Shown here piece by piece: positions 10,462 through 21,879 of a stretch of 36,409 bases of DNA. Source of the stretch: an uncultured Pelagibacteraceae bacterium. Its GTDB lineage: Bacteria > Pseudomonadota > Alphaproteobacteria > Pelagibacterales > Pelagibacteraceae. Each line of letters begins with the position of its first letter. Position 1 is the stretch's first letter. The notes under the pieces were generated by a model that was not told the origin of the DNA, searched no databases, and was given only the letters and a program-made list of their open reading frames with translations. Where the stretch lies: positions 1 to 36,409 of the forward strand of contig CACBDD010000006.1 of assembly GCA_902537905.1 (NCBI GenBank), given 5' to 3'. Position numbers and translations under genes: made by a program.

Positions 10462-11754
10462 TTATAATTCAAAAGGATTTTCAATTAAAATAGTATCGTT
10501 TCTTTCGGGACTAGTCGAAACACTTGATATTTTTGCACCAATAAAATTTTCTACTGCAAAAATATATTTTTTTGCATTATCAGGCAAAGAATCTATATTT
10601 CTAACTCCGCTAGTAGATGCCTTCCAGCCTGGAAAAGATTTGTAAATTGGTTTTATTTTAATCTGATCTTCTACAGCAGCAGGTAAATAATCCAACTTTT
10701 CTCCATCAAGCTCGTAAGCAACACACATTTTAATTTCATCTAACTCATCAAGAACGTCTAATTTTGTTAAAGCTATACCATCTATACCTGAAACTTTAAT
10801 TGTTTGTCTTACTAGAACACCATCAAACCATCCACATCTCCTTTTTCTACTTGTAACAGTTCCAAACTCTTTGCCTCGTGTCCCCAAAAGTTCACCTACT
10901 CCATCAGTTAGTTCTGTGGGAAAAGGTCCCTCTCCAACTCTTGTTGTATAAGCTTTTGTAATTCCTAAAACATAGTTTATTGAATTAGGACCACAGCCGG
11001 TTCCAGTTGATGCATTCGAAGCAACTGTATTAGATGAAGTTACAAAAGGATAAGTCCCATGATCTACATCAAGCAAAATACCTTGAGCACCTTCAAAAAG
11101 AATTTTCTTTTTTTGCTTTTTAAATTGATCAATTTTAAGCCATACAGGCTGTGAAAATTTTAGAATTTTAGGAGCAATTTTAAGTAAATCAGATTTCAAT
11201 TGGTCTTTTTGAAAAATTTTTTTTCCAAGTCCTTTTCTGATTGCATTATGATGTATCAACACAGAGTCTAGTCTTTGATCTAAATTTTTTTCTGATCTTA
11301 AGTCCATAACTCTTATTGATCTTCTTCCTACTTTATCCTCATAAGCAGGTCCAATTCCTCTTCTGGTAGTTCCTATTTTACTTTTTCCTGCGGTATCTTC
11401 TCTAATCTCATCCATTTCTCTATGAAAAGGCAAAATCAAATTTGCAGCCTCTGATATAATGAAGTTATTTTGATCTACTTCTACACCTTTAGATTTTATT
11501 TCTTCAATTTCGTCCAATAAGGCCCACGGATCTACAACAACACCATTGCCAATTATTGATATTTTACCTTTTCTAACAATACCAGATGGAAGCAATCTTA
11601 GTTTATAAGTTACGCCATCAACAACAAGAGTGTGGCCTGCATTATGACCCCCTTGAAATCTAATAACAACGTCAGCCTGTTGAGACAACCAATCAACTAT
11701 CTTGCCTTTTCCTTCATCGCCCCATTGAGATCCAACAACTACTATGTTTTTCAT
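10462..11754 (-). CDS. purA: Adenylosuccinate synthetase
   Basis: [77 protein letters not shown]. Confidence 0.97.
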   Translation of the reverse strand: MKNIVVVGSQWGDEGKGKIVDWLSQQADVVIRFQGGHNAGHTLVVDGVTYKLRLLPSGIVRKGKISIIGNGVVVDPWALLDEIEEIKSKGVEVDQNNFIISEAANLILPFHREMDEIREDTAGKSKIGTTRRGIGPAYEDKVGRRSIRVMDLRSEKNLDQRLDSVLIHHNAIRKGLGKKIFQKDQLKSDLLKIAPKILKFSQPVWLKIDQFKKQKKKILFEGAQGILLDVDHGTYPFVTSSNTVASNASTGTGCGPNSINYVLGITKAYTTRVGEGPFPTELTDGVGELLGTRGKEFGTVTSRKRRCGWFDGVLVRQTIKVSGIDGIALTKLDVLDELDEIKMCVAYELDGEKLDYLPAAVEDQIKIKPIYKSFPGWKASTSGVRNIDSLPDNAKKYIFAVENFIGAKISSVSTSPERNDTILIENPFEL

Positions 11755-12566
11755 TAATTAAATTTTCTATTTACTTTTATAGAAGTGAGATGGTTAATTG
11801 GACCATGACCTTTTCCATAATCTGGGTTTGTTTTAATTGCTGAATTTACATACTTAATTCCAAGCTCACAAGATTTCTTTGCTGGTTTTCCACACGATAA
11901 AAATGTAGTGACTGCGCTTGACAAAGTACAACCTGTACCATGAGTATTATTTGTTTTGTATCGCGTACTATTAAAAATTTTGATGTCTTTTTTATTTACA
12001 AAAACATCCTTAACTATTTTATTTTTTGAATGTCCACCTTTAATAAGTACATTTTTAGCCCCAAATTCCATAAGCTTATTTGCAGCAAAAATCATATCTT
12101 CAACAGAAATAATTTTTGTACCAGTCAAAATTTCAGCTTCGGGGATATTAGGGGTAACCAGTGAAACTTTTTTTACTAATTCGGATTTTAATAATTTAAT
12201 TGCATTATTATCTATTAATTTAGCACCACCTTTTGCAACCATGACAGGATCTAAAATAATATTTTTAACTTTGATTAAATTTAAAGCTTTGATTACCATC
12301 TTAATTACATCAGATGAATGTAACATTCCTATTTTAATTGCATCAGGATTAATATCTTTGCAAGTAAAAACAATTTGATTGAAAATTTCTTTTGGATTAA
12401 TGCTAACAATTGATTTTACACCTGTGGTATTTTGGATTGTCACTGCTGTTATAGCTGTCATCGCATAAGAGCCTAAAGCTGTTACAGTTTTAATATCAGC
12501 TTGTATACCAGCTCCTCCAGATGAATCTGAACCTGCAATAATTAAAATTTTTGAATTTGGTTTCAA
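11754..12566 (-). CDS. thiD: Hydroxymethylpyrimidine/phosphomethylpyrimidine kinase
   Basis: [54 protein letters not shown]. Confidence 0.95.
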   Translation of the reverse strand: MKPNSKILIIAGSDSSGGAGIQADIKTVTALGSYAMTAITAVTIQNTTGVKSIVSINPKEIFNQIVFTCKDINPDAIKIGMLHSSDVIKMVIKALNLIKVKNIILDPVMVAKGGAKLIDNNAIKLLKSELVKKVSLVTPNIPEAEILTGTKIISVEDMIFAANKLMEFGAKNVLIKGGHSKNKIVKDVFVNKKDIKIFNSTRYKTNNTHGTGCTLSSAVTTFLSCGKPAKKSCELGIKYVNSAIKTNPDYGKGHGPINHLTSIKVNRKFN

Positions 12567-12567
12567 T

Positions 12568-13899
12568 TTATTTTATTTTTTTAGATATCAAGTTTACACA
12601 TTTAGATAAAAGTCTTTTATTATCGCTTTCTCCCATTACTCTAATTTTAGACTCTGTTCCTGATTTTCTGACCAAAACTCTTCCTTGGCCTTTAATTAAT
12701 TTTTCTGCTAATTTTATGATTCTTTTTATTTCAGGTCTGTTAATAATATTTTTATCTTTAACAGTTATATTTTCTAGTAGTTGAGGAGTTTTTTTAAAAT
12801 TTTGAAAAAATTCACTTGTTTTTTTACCTTTTCTCAAAGCAAAAAGAGCTTCTAAAGCTACAAGCAATCCATCTCCAGTTGTTGCAAATTTACCTAAAAT
12901 AATATGTCCTGATTGTTCACCACCTAAATTAAATTTATATTTTTGCATTTTTTCTTTAACATATCTATCACCTACATTAGCTCTTATAAATTTTATTCCA
13001 TTAGATTTAAAATATTTTTCCATTCCATAATTTGACATCAATGTTCCAACTACCCCACCTTTTAGCATTTTTTTATTTTTCCATCTTGTTGCTAAAGCAG
13101 CTATGATTTGATCGCCATCTATAATATTACCTTTTTCATCACACATTATAATTCTATCTGCGTCCCCATCTAAAGAAATTCCAATATGAGCTTTATGCTT
13201 TTTTACAGCTGTTTTAATTTTTCTTGGAAAAGTTGAGCCACAATCTTTATTTATGTTTAAACCATTTGGGTTTACGCCTATTGCTATAACTTTAGCACCT
13301 AATGATTTTAATAATTCAGGCCCTGCTTTATAACCAGCACCATTTGCACAATCTATAACAATCCTTAATCCCCTTAAATTGAACTCTTTTGTAAAATTTT
13401 TTTTTAATATTTTAATATAATTTTTAGTGCCGGTTTCTAATCTTTTGACTCTTCCCAACTTTTCAGGATCAGAGAGGTTCTTAGTTATTTTTTTATCTAT
13501 AAGAGCTTCTATTTTTTTTTCAATTTTATCTGATAATTTCATTCCATCAGGACCAAATAATTTTAGTCCATTATCGTAATGAGGATTATGAGAAGCTGTA
13601 ATCATAATGCCCATATTTGCCTTCATTTCTTTTGTAAGCATAGCCAATCCATTAGTTGGTAAAGGACCTAAAGTGTAAACATGCATGCCTGAAGAAGCCA
13701 AGCCAGAAACAAGTGCGGGTTCGAGTGTATAACCTGATAATCTAGTATCTTTTGCTATTATTGCTGTTTGTTTTTTTTTCTTTTGAGATTTAAAATATGT
13801 ACCACTGGCAAGTCCAAACTTAAAAAACATATCTCCATTAATATGTTTGCTATTAATAGCTCCTCTTATTCCATCTGTTCCAAAATATTTTTTTGCCAT
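12568..13899 (-). CDS. glmM: Phosphoglucosamine mutase
   Basis: KKYFGTDGIRGAIN; catalytic ITASHNPHYDNGLKLFGPDG; metal-binding DGDADR; RKSGTESKIRVM. Confidence 0.96.
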   Translation of the reverse strand: MAKKYFGTDGIRGAINSKHINGDMFFKFGLASGTYFKSQKKKKQTAIIAKDTRLSGYTLEPALVSGLASSGMHVYTLGPLPTNGLAMLTKEMKANMGIMITASHNPHYDNGLKLFGPDGMKLSDKIEKKIEALIDKKITKNLSDPEKLGRVKRLETGTKNYIKILKKNFTKEFNLRGLRIVIDCANGAGYKAGPELLKSLGAKVIAIGVNPNGLNINKDCGSTFPRKIKTAVKKHKAHIGISLDGDADRIIMCDEKGNIIDGDQIIAALATRWKNKKMLKGGVVGTLMSNYGMEKYFKSNGIKFIRANVGDRYVKEKMQKYKFNLGGEQSGHIILGKFATTGDGLLVALEALFALRKGKKTSEFFQNFKKTPQLLENITVKDKNIINRPEIKRIIKLAEKLIKGQGRVLVRKSGTESKIRVMGESDNKRLLSKCVNLISKKIK

Positions 13900-14951
13900 T
13901 ATTTATTTATTATCTCTTTAAAAACTTTGATTGCTTGCATAACTTCGTTAACATCATGAATTCTTAAAATCTGAACTCCTTGCATCATTAAATATAATGA
14001 AGAAGATATTGTTCCTCCAATTCTATTATAGCTATCATTTTTTTTAGAAATATCTTTTATAAATTTTTTTCTAGAGTTTCCTACAAGTATAGGAAATCCT
14101 AATGAATGAAAAATAGAAACACTCCTAATTAAATTCATATTATGTTTCAGTTTTTTTCCAAATCCAATTCCAGGATCTAAAATTATATTGTTATGTTTGA
14201 TACCTTTAGATCTTAAAAGTTTAATTTTTTCCTCAAAAAAATCATAAATTTCCAATAACTCATTCTTATATTTTGGATTTTTTTGCATATTTTCTGGTGT
14301 TCCAAGCGTGTGTTGAATGACAAAAGGAATTCTGTATTTTTTCAATATACTTATTGTTTCTGAATCAAAGCTTAAACCTGAAACATCATTAATTAGTTTT
14401 ACTCCTAATTTAATTCCATTTTTCATTATTTCAGATTTTCTAGTATCTAAAGAAATTGGAATTTTTTTTACAATAGATTTTAAAATCTGATTAATTCTTT
14501 TCCACTCATCTTCCTTATTTACTACCTTTGAGCCTGGTCTTGTTGACTCCCCTCCAACATCTATTAAATCTGCACCATCATTATATAGTTTAATAGCATG
14601 ACTTATTCCTCTTTTTTTTGTATTAAATTTGCCTCCATCTGAAAAACTATCAGGAGTAAGATTTAAGACACCTAATATATTTGGAACTTTTTTAAAATCC
14701 AAATTGGAAAAATTTTTTTTTTTAGTTTTAATTTTTTTTAAATCTAAATAAACTTTTTTTTTTAAATCATTTGGTAAATATTTGATTTGACTTATAGAAA
14801 TTTTTTTCTTTGATTGTCTTGTTATTATTTCAATATGATCAAACGATATTTGTTTAATTTGATGTAATGGAATAGTTTTTTTTTTATTAACTAAAATTTT
14901 TGACTGATCACCATAATAGAAATTACACGCCCTTGTGTAATATCTTTGCAT
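13899..14951 (-). CDS. folP: Dihydropteroate synthase with an N-terminal extension
   Basis: VPNILGVLNLTPDSFSDGGKF; DLIDVGGESTRPGS; DPGIGFGKKLKHN; LVGNSRKKFI. Confidence 0.94.
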   Translation of the reverse strand: MQRYYTRACNFYYGDQSKILVNKKKTIPLHQIKQISFDHIEIITRQSKKKISISQIKYLPNDLKKKVYLDLKKIKTKKKNFSNLDFKKVPNILGVLNLTPDSFSDGGKFNTKKRGISHAIKLYNDGADLIDVGGESTRPGSKVVNKEDEWKRINQILKSIVKKIPISLDTRKSEIMKNGIKLGVKLINDVSGLSFDSETISILKKYRIPFVIQHTLGTPENMQKNPKYKNELLEIYDFFEEKIKLLRSKGIKHNNIILDPGIGFGKKLKHNMNLIRSVSIFHSLGFPILVGNSRKKFIKDISKKNDSYNRIGGTISSSLYLMMQGVQILRIHDVNEVMQAIKVFKEIINK

Positions 14952-14957
14952 TATAAA

Positions 14958-16865
14958 TTAATGAACAATTTTTGGTTTTAGGCCCATAGCTCCTAAAGCT
15001 GAGTCATGATCATCTTTTGAGTCTTGATTTTCTAAAATTTTATCTTTTGGATATAAATTTTTATTAATTATATTCTCAATTTCTTCACCTGTTAAAGTTT
15101 CATAAGTTATTAATGCTTTAGCAATTTTATGTAAATCATCTATTTTCTCAGTCAAAATTTTCTTTGCCTGATTATACCCTTCATCTACAAGTTTTCTAAT
15201 TTCTTTATCAATTTTTTGAGCAATTTCTTCTGAAACTGATTGAGTTTGAGTAACTGATCTACCTAAGAAAACTTCTTCTTGATTTTCTCCATATTCAACT
15301 GGACCCATTTCCTCACTCATACCATATTTAGTTACCATCGCTCTTGCAAGTTGAGTAGCTTGATTGATATCCGAACCACTTCCCCCACCTGCTCCTGTAG
15401 ATATGTTATCTTTTCCAAAAATTAATTCCTCCGCAACTCTTCCTCCAAAACAGACTGCAAGTCTTGCTTTTAGATATTTGATTGAATATCCATGTTTGTC
15501 TCTTTCTGGTAAATTCATAACCATTCCAAGCGCTCTTCCTCTTGGAATAATTGTAGCCTTGTGAATTGGATCATAGCTTGGCATATTAAATGAAACTAAA
15601 GCGTGACCACCCTCGTGATAAGCAGTAAGTTTTTTTTCATCTTCAGTCATAACCATTGATCTTCTTTCAGCGCCCATCATTACTTTATCTTTTGCTTCTT
15701 CAAATTCTAATAAAGTTACAATTCTTTTGTTTTTTCTAGCCGCTAATAATGCAGCTTCATTAACTAAGTTAGCTAAGTCAGCTCCAGAGAAACCAGGAGT
15801 TCCTCTTGCAATAGTTCTTAAATTAACATCTGGTGCCATCTTAATTTTTTTCACATGGACTTTTAAAATTTTTTCTCTTCCAATAATATCTGGGTTTGAA
15901 ACAACTACTTGTCTATCAAATCTTCCAGGTCTCAGTAGCGCTGGATCAAGAACATCAGGTCTATTTGTTGCTGCAATTATAATAACTCCTTCATTGGTAT
16001 CAAAACCATCCATCTCTACTAATAATTGGTTTAAAGTTTGCTCTCTTTCATCATTGCCTCCACCTAAACCTGCACCTCTACTTCTTCCCACTGCATCTAT
16101 TTCATCAATAAATATTATACATGGAGAATTTTTTTTACCTTGTTCAAACATATCTCTTACCCTTGATGCACCAACACCAACAAACATCTCAACAAAATCT
16201 GAACCTGAGATAGTAAAAAAAGGAACTCCTGCCTCACCTGCAATAGCTCTTGCTAATAAAGTTTTTCCGGTACCTGGTGGTCCTACAAGCAAAGCACCTC
16301 TTGGTATCTTTCCACCAAGCCTACTAAATTTTTTTGGATCTTTTAAAAATTCTACAATTTCTTCTACTTCTTCTTTTGCCTCTTCTACCCCAGCAACATC
16401 ATTGAATGTTACTTTGCCTTTAAGTTCATTCATCATCTTGGCTTTTGACTTGCCAAATCCCATCGCTCCACCTTTTCCACCTTGCATCTGTCTCATAAAG
16501 AAGATCCACACAGCAATTAATAAAAGCATTGGGAACCAAGAAAGTAACACACCAAATAATGAAGGCATTTTTTCCTCTAATGGGGCTGCAGAAATGCTCA
16601 CGCCTTTATCTGATAATTTTTCTATTAAGTTAGGGTCATTAGGAGCATAAGTAGAAAAGGAATTTCCATTTGAATAGACACCTTTAATATTGTTTCCTTG
16701 GATCTCTACCTTTAGAACTTCTCCATTTTCAACTGAAGTCAAAAAATCTGAAAAAATTATTTGATTTCCACCTCTAATATTTGATTGAGGATTTTTAAAC
16801 ATATTATAAAGACCAATAGTTAAGAAAACTATTATTCCCCACATAGCTAGATTTTTTAAATTCAT
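14958..16865 (-). CDS. ftsH: ATP-dependent zinc metalloprotease FtsH
   Basis: AAA motifs [24 protein letters not shown] and [15 protein letters not shown]; protease HEGGH motif. Confidence 0.97.
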   Translation of the reverse strand: MNLKNLAMWGIIVFLTIGLYNMFKNPQSNIRGGNQIIFSDFLTSVENGEVLKVEIQGNNIKGVYSNGNSFSTYAPNDPNLIEKLSDKGVSISAAPLEEKMPSLFGVLLSWFPMLLLIAVWIFFMRQMQGGKGGAMGFGKSKAKMMNELKGKVTFNDVAGVEEAKEEVEEIVEFLKDPKKFSRLGGKIPRGALLVGPPGTGKTLLARAIAGEAGVPFFTISGSDFVEMFVGVGASRVRDMFEQGKKNSPCIIFIDEIDAVGRSRGAGLGGGNDEREQTLNQLLVEMDGFDTNEGVIIIAATNRPDVLDPALLRPGRFDRQVVVSNPDIIGREKILKVHVKKIKMAPDVNLRTIARGTPGFSGADLANLVNEAALLAARKNKRIVTLLEFEEAKDKVMMGAERRSMVMTEDEKKLTAYHEGGHALVSFNMPSYDPIHKATIIPRGRALGMVMNLPERDKHGYSIKYLKARLAVCFGGRVAEELIFGKDNISTGAGGGSGSDINQATQLARAMVTKYGMSEEMGPVEYGENQEEVFLGRSVTQTQSVSEEIAQKIDKEIRKLVDEGYNQAKKILTEKIDDLHKIAKALITYETLTGEEIENIINKNLYPKDKILENQDSKDDHDSALGAMGLKPKIVH

Positions 16866-16928
16866 GCCATTAAGATAAGAATTATTGCAAATTAAACAAG
16901 TGACAAAATAACTATAAATTTAGGGATA

Positions 16929-17951
16929 TTAACGCTCTTTATATACAATTACAGTTCTGTTAATTTTTTTTATAACGCAATTCCCAAGTGTAGATTTAAA
17001 AGAAATTTTATCTTCTAGATTTTCTAAAATATTGATAATTTTTTTTCCTCTAGGAGGAAAATATTTATTACCAACTAACTGTAAAATCTGTGAAAATGAC
17101 CTGAATAGAACTTCTTGGGGAAAATTAAAAAATTCTTCATTCAATAAAACTTTATTATTAGAAATAATTGAATTTTCCCTTAAATTTTTTTCACAAAAAA
17201 ATTGAATTGCTTGATCGACACTTTTTAAATTCTGAATTGATAATTTAAATTTTCTTTTATCTAAACCTTCATTTTCAAGATTTTTAATAAAATTTCTTAT
17301 TCTTACTCTTGTAAAAATTTCATCTTCATTTGATGGGTCCTCTACATATTTTTTAAACACTTTTTTAGAAATGTAGATTAAATCTTTTTTTTCAGCTTTT
17401 ATTAAAGGTCTTAAAATATTTACATTGTTAATTAAAGTTTTTTTGTCTAAAGATACGATACCCTTTAAACCACTACCTCTTAAAAGTCTTATAAAAAAGT
17501 TTTCATAAACATCATCTTCATGATGACCAAATAAAATATGATTAATTTTATACTTTTTTGATTGATTAATTAAAAGGTTATATCTTTTTTTTCTTGCAAG
17601 AGATTGGATATTACTATTGGGTTTTTTCCCATTCCATTCTAAAATATCTAAGTCTATATAAAAATCATTCAAAAGATTTTTGACAAATAAAGCTTCTACA
17701 GATGAATTATTTCTCAATTTATGATCAACTAGAAAATATTTAACTTTCAAAGATTTTTTAATTGAATAAATTTTTGAAAAAAAAGCCAAAGCAAGGCTGT
17801 CTGCACCACCTGATACAGCAACCATAAAATTATTATTTAAATTTAAATTATTTTCAAAATTTTTATAGATTTTATAAATTCTTTTATCTCTTAACTTTCT
17901 AAGAAGGTGATTATGAATCTTGGTTGATGCATTCAAATTTTTTAGACTCAT
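16929..17951 (-). CDS. tilS: tRNA(Ile)-lysidine synthase
   Basis: PP-loop VAVSGGADSLALAFF, FLVDHKLRNNSSVEA, FGHHEDDVYENFFIRLLRGSGLKG. The start overlaps cpoB by 41 nt. Confidence 0.9.
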   Translation of the reverse strand: MSLKNLNASTKIHNHLLRKLRDKRIYKIYKNFENNLNLNNNFMVAVSGGADSLALAFFSKIYSIKKSLKVKYFLVDHKLRNNSSVEALFVKNLLNDFYIDLDILEWNGKKPNSNIQSLARKKRYNLLINQSKKYKINHILFGHHEDDVYENFFIRLLRGSGLKGIVSLDKKTLINNVNILRPLIKAEKKDLIYISKKVFKKYVEDPSNEDEIFTRVRIRNFIKNLENEGLDKRKFKLSIQNLKSVDQAIQFFCEKNLRENSIISNNKVLLNEEFFNFPQEVLFRSFSQILQLVGNKYFPPRGKKIINILENLEDKISFKSTLGNCVIKKINRTVIVYKER

Positions 17952-18915
17952 ATTTTGCTTTTTGTATTACGGACTGATTTGCATTTGGATATTGTAACTC
18001 TACACCATTAATCATCTTGCAACCTTGATCTTTTTCACCAATTTGAACCATTGAAACTCCGAGTTTTAATAAGTTTATTGGAGCTTTCTTACCTTTTGGA
18101 TATTTTTGATATCCTTCAAGATAAGCTGAAGCTGCATCAGTATAAAGTTGTCTTATTCTAAAAGTTTCAGCATACCAATATTGAGCGCTACCCGCTAATT
18201 CATCTTCAGGATTTGATAAGACAAATTCTCTAAAAGCTCTTTCAGCTGTGCTGTAATCACCAACTTTTAAAAAGCTTGTAGCAAATTCATATTGTTCTTT
18301 TGGAGTTAGATCTATTGGTAAAATTTTTTCTTCTCCTTGAAAAGTTTCTTCTACAATAGAAGCTGTTGTATCAACCGATTGAATTTGCTGGTTTTCTTCT
18401 GAAGTTTCCATATCTTTATAAGAAATTGTGCCTAAGTCTTGAGGTTGTGAACTTCCAGGAAGTATTTGCTTTTCAATTTTGGGTGCAGAACTTAGCTTTT
18501 GATTGTTGTCAATTACATTAATAGAACTTAAATCATTTTCTATATCTTGAAACCTTATCTGATTATCAGACTGTAGCTTGGATACTCTATTTGAAAGTTT
18601 ATCAAGCTTAAAATTAATTTCCTCAAACTTATTAGTAAGTTCTCTAAACTGCTCTTCTACCTCTGATAACTTCAGCAAATGTCTAGTCAAGACATCCTCA
18701 GAATTATTATCAAGATTTGATACTGATTGATTATTTGTATTACTTTCAATTTCAATTGAACCAGAATAAACGGCTCTTTCAAGAGTTTTTAAATCTTTTT
18801 TAATTAAGTCTAAGATTTCATAAATATTGTGATTATCTGAATAAGAAGTTCCTGAAAAAAGAAAATTCAATATTATTATTAAACTTAATACAGGTAACCT
18901 GAAAAGTGATCTCAT
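17911..18915 (-). CDS. cpoB: Tol-Pal system coordinator CpoB/YbgF-like periplasmic TPR protein
   Basis: Signal peptide, coiled-coil region, then TPR-type KEQYEFATSFLKVGDYSTAERAFREFVLSNPEDELAGSAQYWYAETFRIRQLYTDAASAYLEGYQKYPKGKKAP; next to pal. Confidence 0.9.
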   Translation of the reverse strand: MRSLFRLPVLSLIIILNFLFSGTSYSDNHNIYEILDLIKKDLKTLERAVYSGSIEIESNTNNQSVSNLDNNSEDVLTRHLLKLSEVEEQFRELTNKFEEINFKLDKLSNRVSKLQSDNQIRFQDIENDLSSINVIDNNQKLSSAPKIEKQILPGSSQPQDLGTISYKDMETSEENQQIQSVDTTASIVEETFQGEEKILPIDLTPKEQYEFATSFLKVGDYSTAERAFREFVLSNPEDELAGSAQYWYAETFRIRQLYTDAASAYLEGYQKYPKGKKAPINLLKLGVSMVQIGEKDQGCKMINGVELQYPNANQSVIQKAKYESKKFECINQDS

Positions 18916-18942
18916 TAAGTTTTTATATGATTATAAAAAGGC

Positions 18943-18990
18943 AAAAAAAAGACCCTAAAAATCCAAAAATTTTTTAGGGTCTTTTTAAAG
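18943..18990 (-). terminator. Rho-independent terminator downstream of pal
   Basis: AAAAGACCCTAAAAA ... TTTTTTAGGGTCTTTTT inverted repeat. On the minus strand it is followed by a T8 run, just after the pal stop at 18997. Confidence 0.85.
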
Positions 18991-18996
18991 AATTCT

Positions 18997-19551
18997 TTAG
19001 TTTGCTTTAACAGTTACTGATCTTCTATTTTTCGACCAAGCTAAAGGATTAGAACCTGAGTCAACTGGTCTTTCTTTACCATAACTGATTACTGTAATTC
19101 TGTCAGATGATACCCCATAAGTCATAAGATAATCTTTTGCAGCGTTAGCTCTTCTTTCGCCTAGCGCTAAGTTATATTCTCTTGTTCCTCTTTCATCTGC
19201 GTGACCTTCTAAAACTACAGTGATGTTAGAATTTTCTCTTAACCATGCAGCTTGTGCTCTTAAAGTTTCTCGAGAAGCAGTTGTTAATATAGATTCGTTT
19301 GTTGCAAAGAACACTCTATCAGCAACACCGTCTGCCAAATATTTTACGCTATCAGTTCCAACGTAAACATCGCCTTGCATTTGGCCTGCAATTTTTTCAA
19401 TTTTTGTTACTTCCTCTTTTTTTGTTTCTTCTTTAGGCGCAGCTGGTGTCTCTTTGTCTACAGCTACTTCTTTTTTAGTTGCACACGCTGTTAAAATTAT
19501 TCCTGCAGAAATAACTATTAACGTGTTTTTGAAAATTTTGTTTAATCTCAT
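18997..19551 (-). CDS. pal: Peptidoglycan-associated lipoprotein
   Basis: Lipobox LTAC after a signal peptide; OmpA-like VVLEGHADERGTREYNLALGERRANAAKDYL. Start placed at 19551 (MRLNKIF...) because AAGGAG lies just upstream; the ORF-track start is 19593. Confidence 0.94.
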   Translation of the reverse strand: MRLNKIFKNTLIVISAGIILTACATKKEVAVDKETPAAPKEETKKEEVTKIEKIAGQMQGDVYVGTDSVKYLADGVADRVFFATNESILTTASRETLRAQAAWLRENSNITVVLEGHADERGTREYNLALGERRANAAKDYLMTYGVSSDRITVISYGKERPVDSGSNPLAWSKNRRSVTVKAN

Positions 19552-19657
19552 GAATTTGCTCCTTGCTGCTTTTTCAAATACTATCTTTTTCACAACTAAA
19601 TAGATGTTTCAACCGAAAAAATCAAGAAATTTCATCTTTTTCAAGGATAAATTGATA

Positions 19658-20998
19658 TTAATTACTTAATAAAGACGACCAAGATGGGTCAGACGCGTCT
19701 GTCTCGGTTTTGATCAATCTTTCATTATAACCAGTTAAATCAATAGACCACAATTTAGCAGAAAAACCTTCACCTTTAGAATCAGTTTTTGTTTCTCTAT
19801 AAAATATCAAAACTCTTCCATTAGGTGACCAAGATGGAGCCTCTTGATAATAGTTTTCTGTTAATAATCTTTCACCAGTTCCATCGGTTCGCATAACTCC
19901 AATGTAAAATTTTCCTTTATGTAATTTAGTAAATGCTATTAAATCACCCCTAGGAGACCAAACAGGTGTTCCATACAGCCCATTACCAAAAGAAATTCTT
20001 TTTACATCACTCCCATCATTTTTCATGACATAAATTTGTTGGTAACCACTTCTATCAGAATTAAAAGTAATGTATTTTCCGTTTGGTGAATATGAAGGCG
20101 ATGTATCAATTGAAGGATGATTTGTTATTCTCTCAACCAAACGAGTTTCTAAATTCATTGTATAAATATCTGACTTACCATCTTTTGCAAAACTCATTAT
20201 TATTTTTTTTCCATCAGGTGAAAATCTAGGAGCAAATGTCATTCCAGGAAAATCTCCAACGACTTCTTGTGTCCCTGTTTCAATATCTAAAAGATAAACT
20301 CGTGGCATATTTTTAAAATAAGATAAATACGTAACCATTTGGCTTGCGGGGTTAAATCGTGGAGTGAGAACTAGCTCATTTCCCAAAGTTAGAAATTTAT
20401 TATTGGCACCATCTTGATCCATAATTGCTAATTTTTTTATCCTTTGTGTTTTTGGTCCTTCTTCAGCTACATAAATTATTCTAGTATCAAAATAACCTTT
20501 TTCACCTGTTAATCTTTCATAAACTTTGTCTGATATAATATGTCCAACTCTTCTCCAATTAGTTGGCACAGTTGTAAATGCCAAGGCCATCATCTCTTTT
20601 GCAGCAAGCACATCCCAAAGTCTAAACTCAACTCTTAACTTATCATTAATAAAATTTACTTTACCTGTAATAAGAGCTTGAGCTTTAATTAAATTCCAAT
20701 CCTCAAATCTTGGTTTTAAATTTGCAATATCTGGAGCTTGTAAAAATGCCTTTTTGTCTAAAGGATTAAATAAACCTGAAGTTCTTAAATTATTTTCAAC
20801 AATTAGTGATATCTCAGAACCTATGTTATCTTTATCTAAGATCTGTTCAAAATTCTTCCTGGATGTTTCATCTATTGACAATGGTGAGACAGCAAGTGGA
20901 AGAGGATTTAGGTTTCCCCTTGTGATATCAACTTCAATTAAAGCTAAAGCTTTTATCGGAATAAAAATAAAGATAAGAATTATAAATTTTTTAATCAT
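19658..20998 (-). CDS. tolB: Tol-Pal system beta-propeller protein TolB
   Basis: Signal peptide; repeated [36 protein letters not shown] and [13 protein letters not shown] propeller blades. Confidence 0.95.
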   Translation of the reverse strand: MIKKFIILIFIFIPIKALALIEVDITRGNLNPLPLAVSPLSIDETSRKNFEQILDKDNIGSEISLIVENNLRTSGLFNPLDKKAFLQAPDIANLKPRFEDWNLIKAQALITGKVNFINDKLRVEFRLWDVLAAKEMMALAFTTVPTNWRRVGHIISDKVYERLTGEKGYFDTRIIYVAEEGPKTQRIKKLAIMDQDGANNKFLTLGNELVLTPRFNPASQMVTYLSYFKNMPRVYLLDIETGTQEVVGDFPGMTFAPRFSPDGKKIIMSFAKDGKSDIYTMNLETRLVERITNHPSIDTSPSYSPNGKYITFNSDRSGYQQIYVMKNDGSDVKRISFGNGLYGTPVWSPRGDLIAFTKLHKGKFYIGVMRTDGTGERLLTENYYQEAPSWSPNGRVLIFYRETKTDSKGEGFSAKLWSIDLTGYNERLIKTETDASDPSWSSLLSN

Positions 20999-21010
20999 AA
21001 AATCTTTATA

Positions 21011-21874
21011 CTAACCTCCTAACATCTCTCTTGCATCAAAATTTAATTGTAATTCCTTCCACCTCTCATAACCAGAAGATGGAACTCTTAAAGGTTGACA
21101 TAATCTTACTGCTCTTAAGGCGCTTTCTGCTAAGACTTTATAGAAACCTTGCCCAGGTTTATTCATTCTAGCATGATCTAAAATCTCGGTTTTGGTTACT
21201 GAACCATCTGGTTTAAGCTTTAATTTTATTCTAACTAATAAATTTTCATCATATGGCAAACCTAAAGGGATGCTCCAACAACCAAATATTTGGGCTTTTA
21301 AAGCATCTTCCTCACTTAAAGTAAGTTTAGAGTTTTCAATATTTCTTACTTGATCTTGAGTAACATCATTATTTGTTTTTACTATTTCTGCTGTTTCTTC
21401 TTTTGATTTATCAATCAATGCAGCAATATTATTTGGATCAAATAAATCTTTTTTTTCAAACTCAGATACTTGCTTTACTTCATTATCAACTTTTTCAGGA
21501 TTTTGTTTTTTTTCCTCTTTGGTCTTTATTTTCTTAACCTCTTTGTCTGGCAATGGTACTGCTTCGGGGTTTTGTTTTTCTATCTTTTTATTTTTTTTTT
21601 CTGAAACAATGGTCTTAGTTTTGGTTTTTTTTACCTTTTTGGGTGGTGCTTGTTCAGAAACAAGTTTTTTTTCTTTTTCTTTTACTTTTTCAATAATTTT
21701 TTTTGCTTTAGGCGCAAAAGGAATATTTGTTTCTTCTGTTATTTGAATTAATTCAACGGAGACTATAGGTGGAAGGTCTATTGGTTTTTTTGAGAGAAAA
21801 GGCAAACTTAATGCTGTAAGGATAACCAAAGATATGTGTAAAGCAGAGGATATAACTATGCTACTACTCTTCAC
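21011..21874 (-). CDS. tolA: TolA-like protein with Lys/Glu-rich central domain
   Basis: N-terminal TM (SALHISLVILTALSLPF), charged middle domain, C-terminal domain; between tolR and tolB. Confidence 0.85.
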   Translation of the reverse strand: MKSSSIVISSALHISLVILTALSLPFLSKKPIDLPPIVSVELIQITEETNIPFAPKAKKIIEKVKEKEKKLVSEQAPPKKVKKTKTKTIVSEKKNKKIEKQNPEAVPLPDKEVKKIKTKEEKKQNPEKVDNEVKQVSEFEKKDLFDPNNIAALIDKSKEETAEIVKTNNDVTQDQVRNIENSKLTLSEEDALKAQIFGCWSIPLGLPYDENLLVRIKLKLKPDGSVTKTEILDHARMNKPGQGFYKVLAESALRAVRLCQPLRVPSSGYERWKELQLNFDAREMLGG

Positions 21875-21879
21875 TAATA

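Noticed and set aside
11956-12378. 140 aa plus-strand ORF antisense to thiD
   Set aside because: Fully inside thiD on the opposite strand with no family motifs; shadow ORF.
15727-16650. 307 aa plus-strand ORF antisense to ftsH
   Set aside because: Lies entirely opposite the well-supported ftsH gene; Ser/Pro/Thr-rich translation without recognisable domain is a typical antisense shadow ORF.
19615-19642. AT-rich dyad GAAAAA...GAAATTTC...TTTTTC between tolB and pal
   Set aside because: Only short A/T arms with asymmetric internal bulges; not distinguishable from base composition without covariation data.
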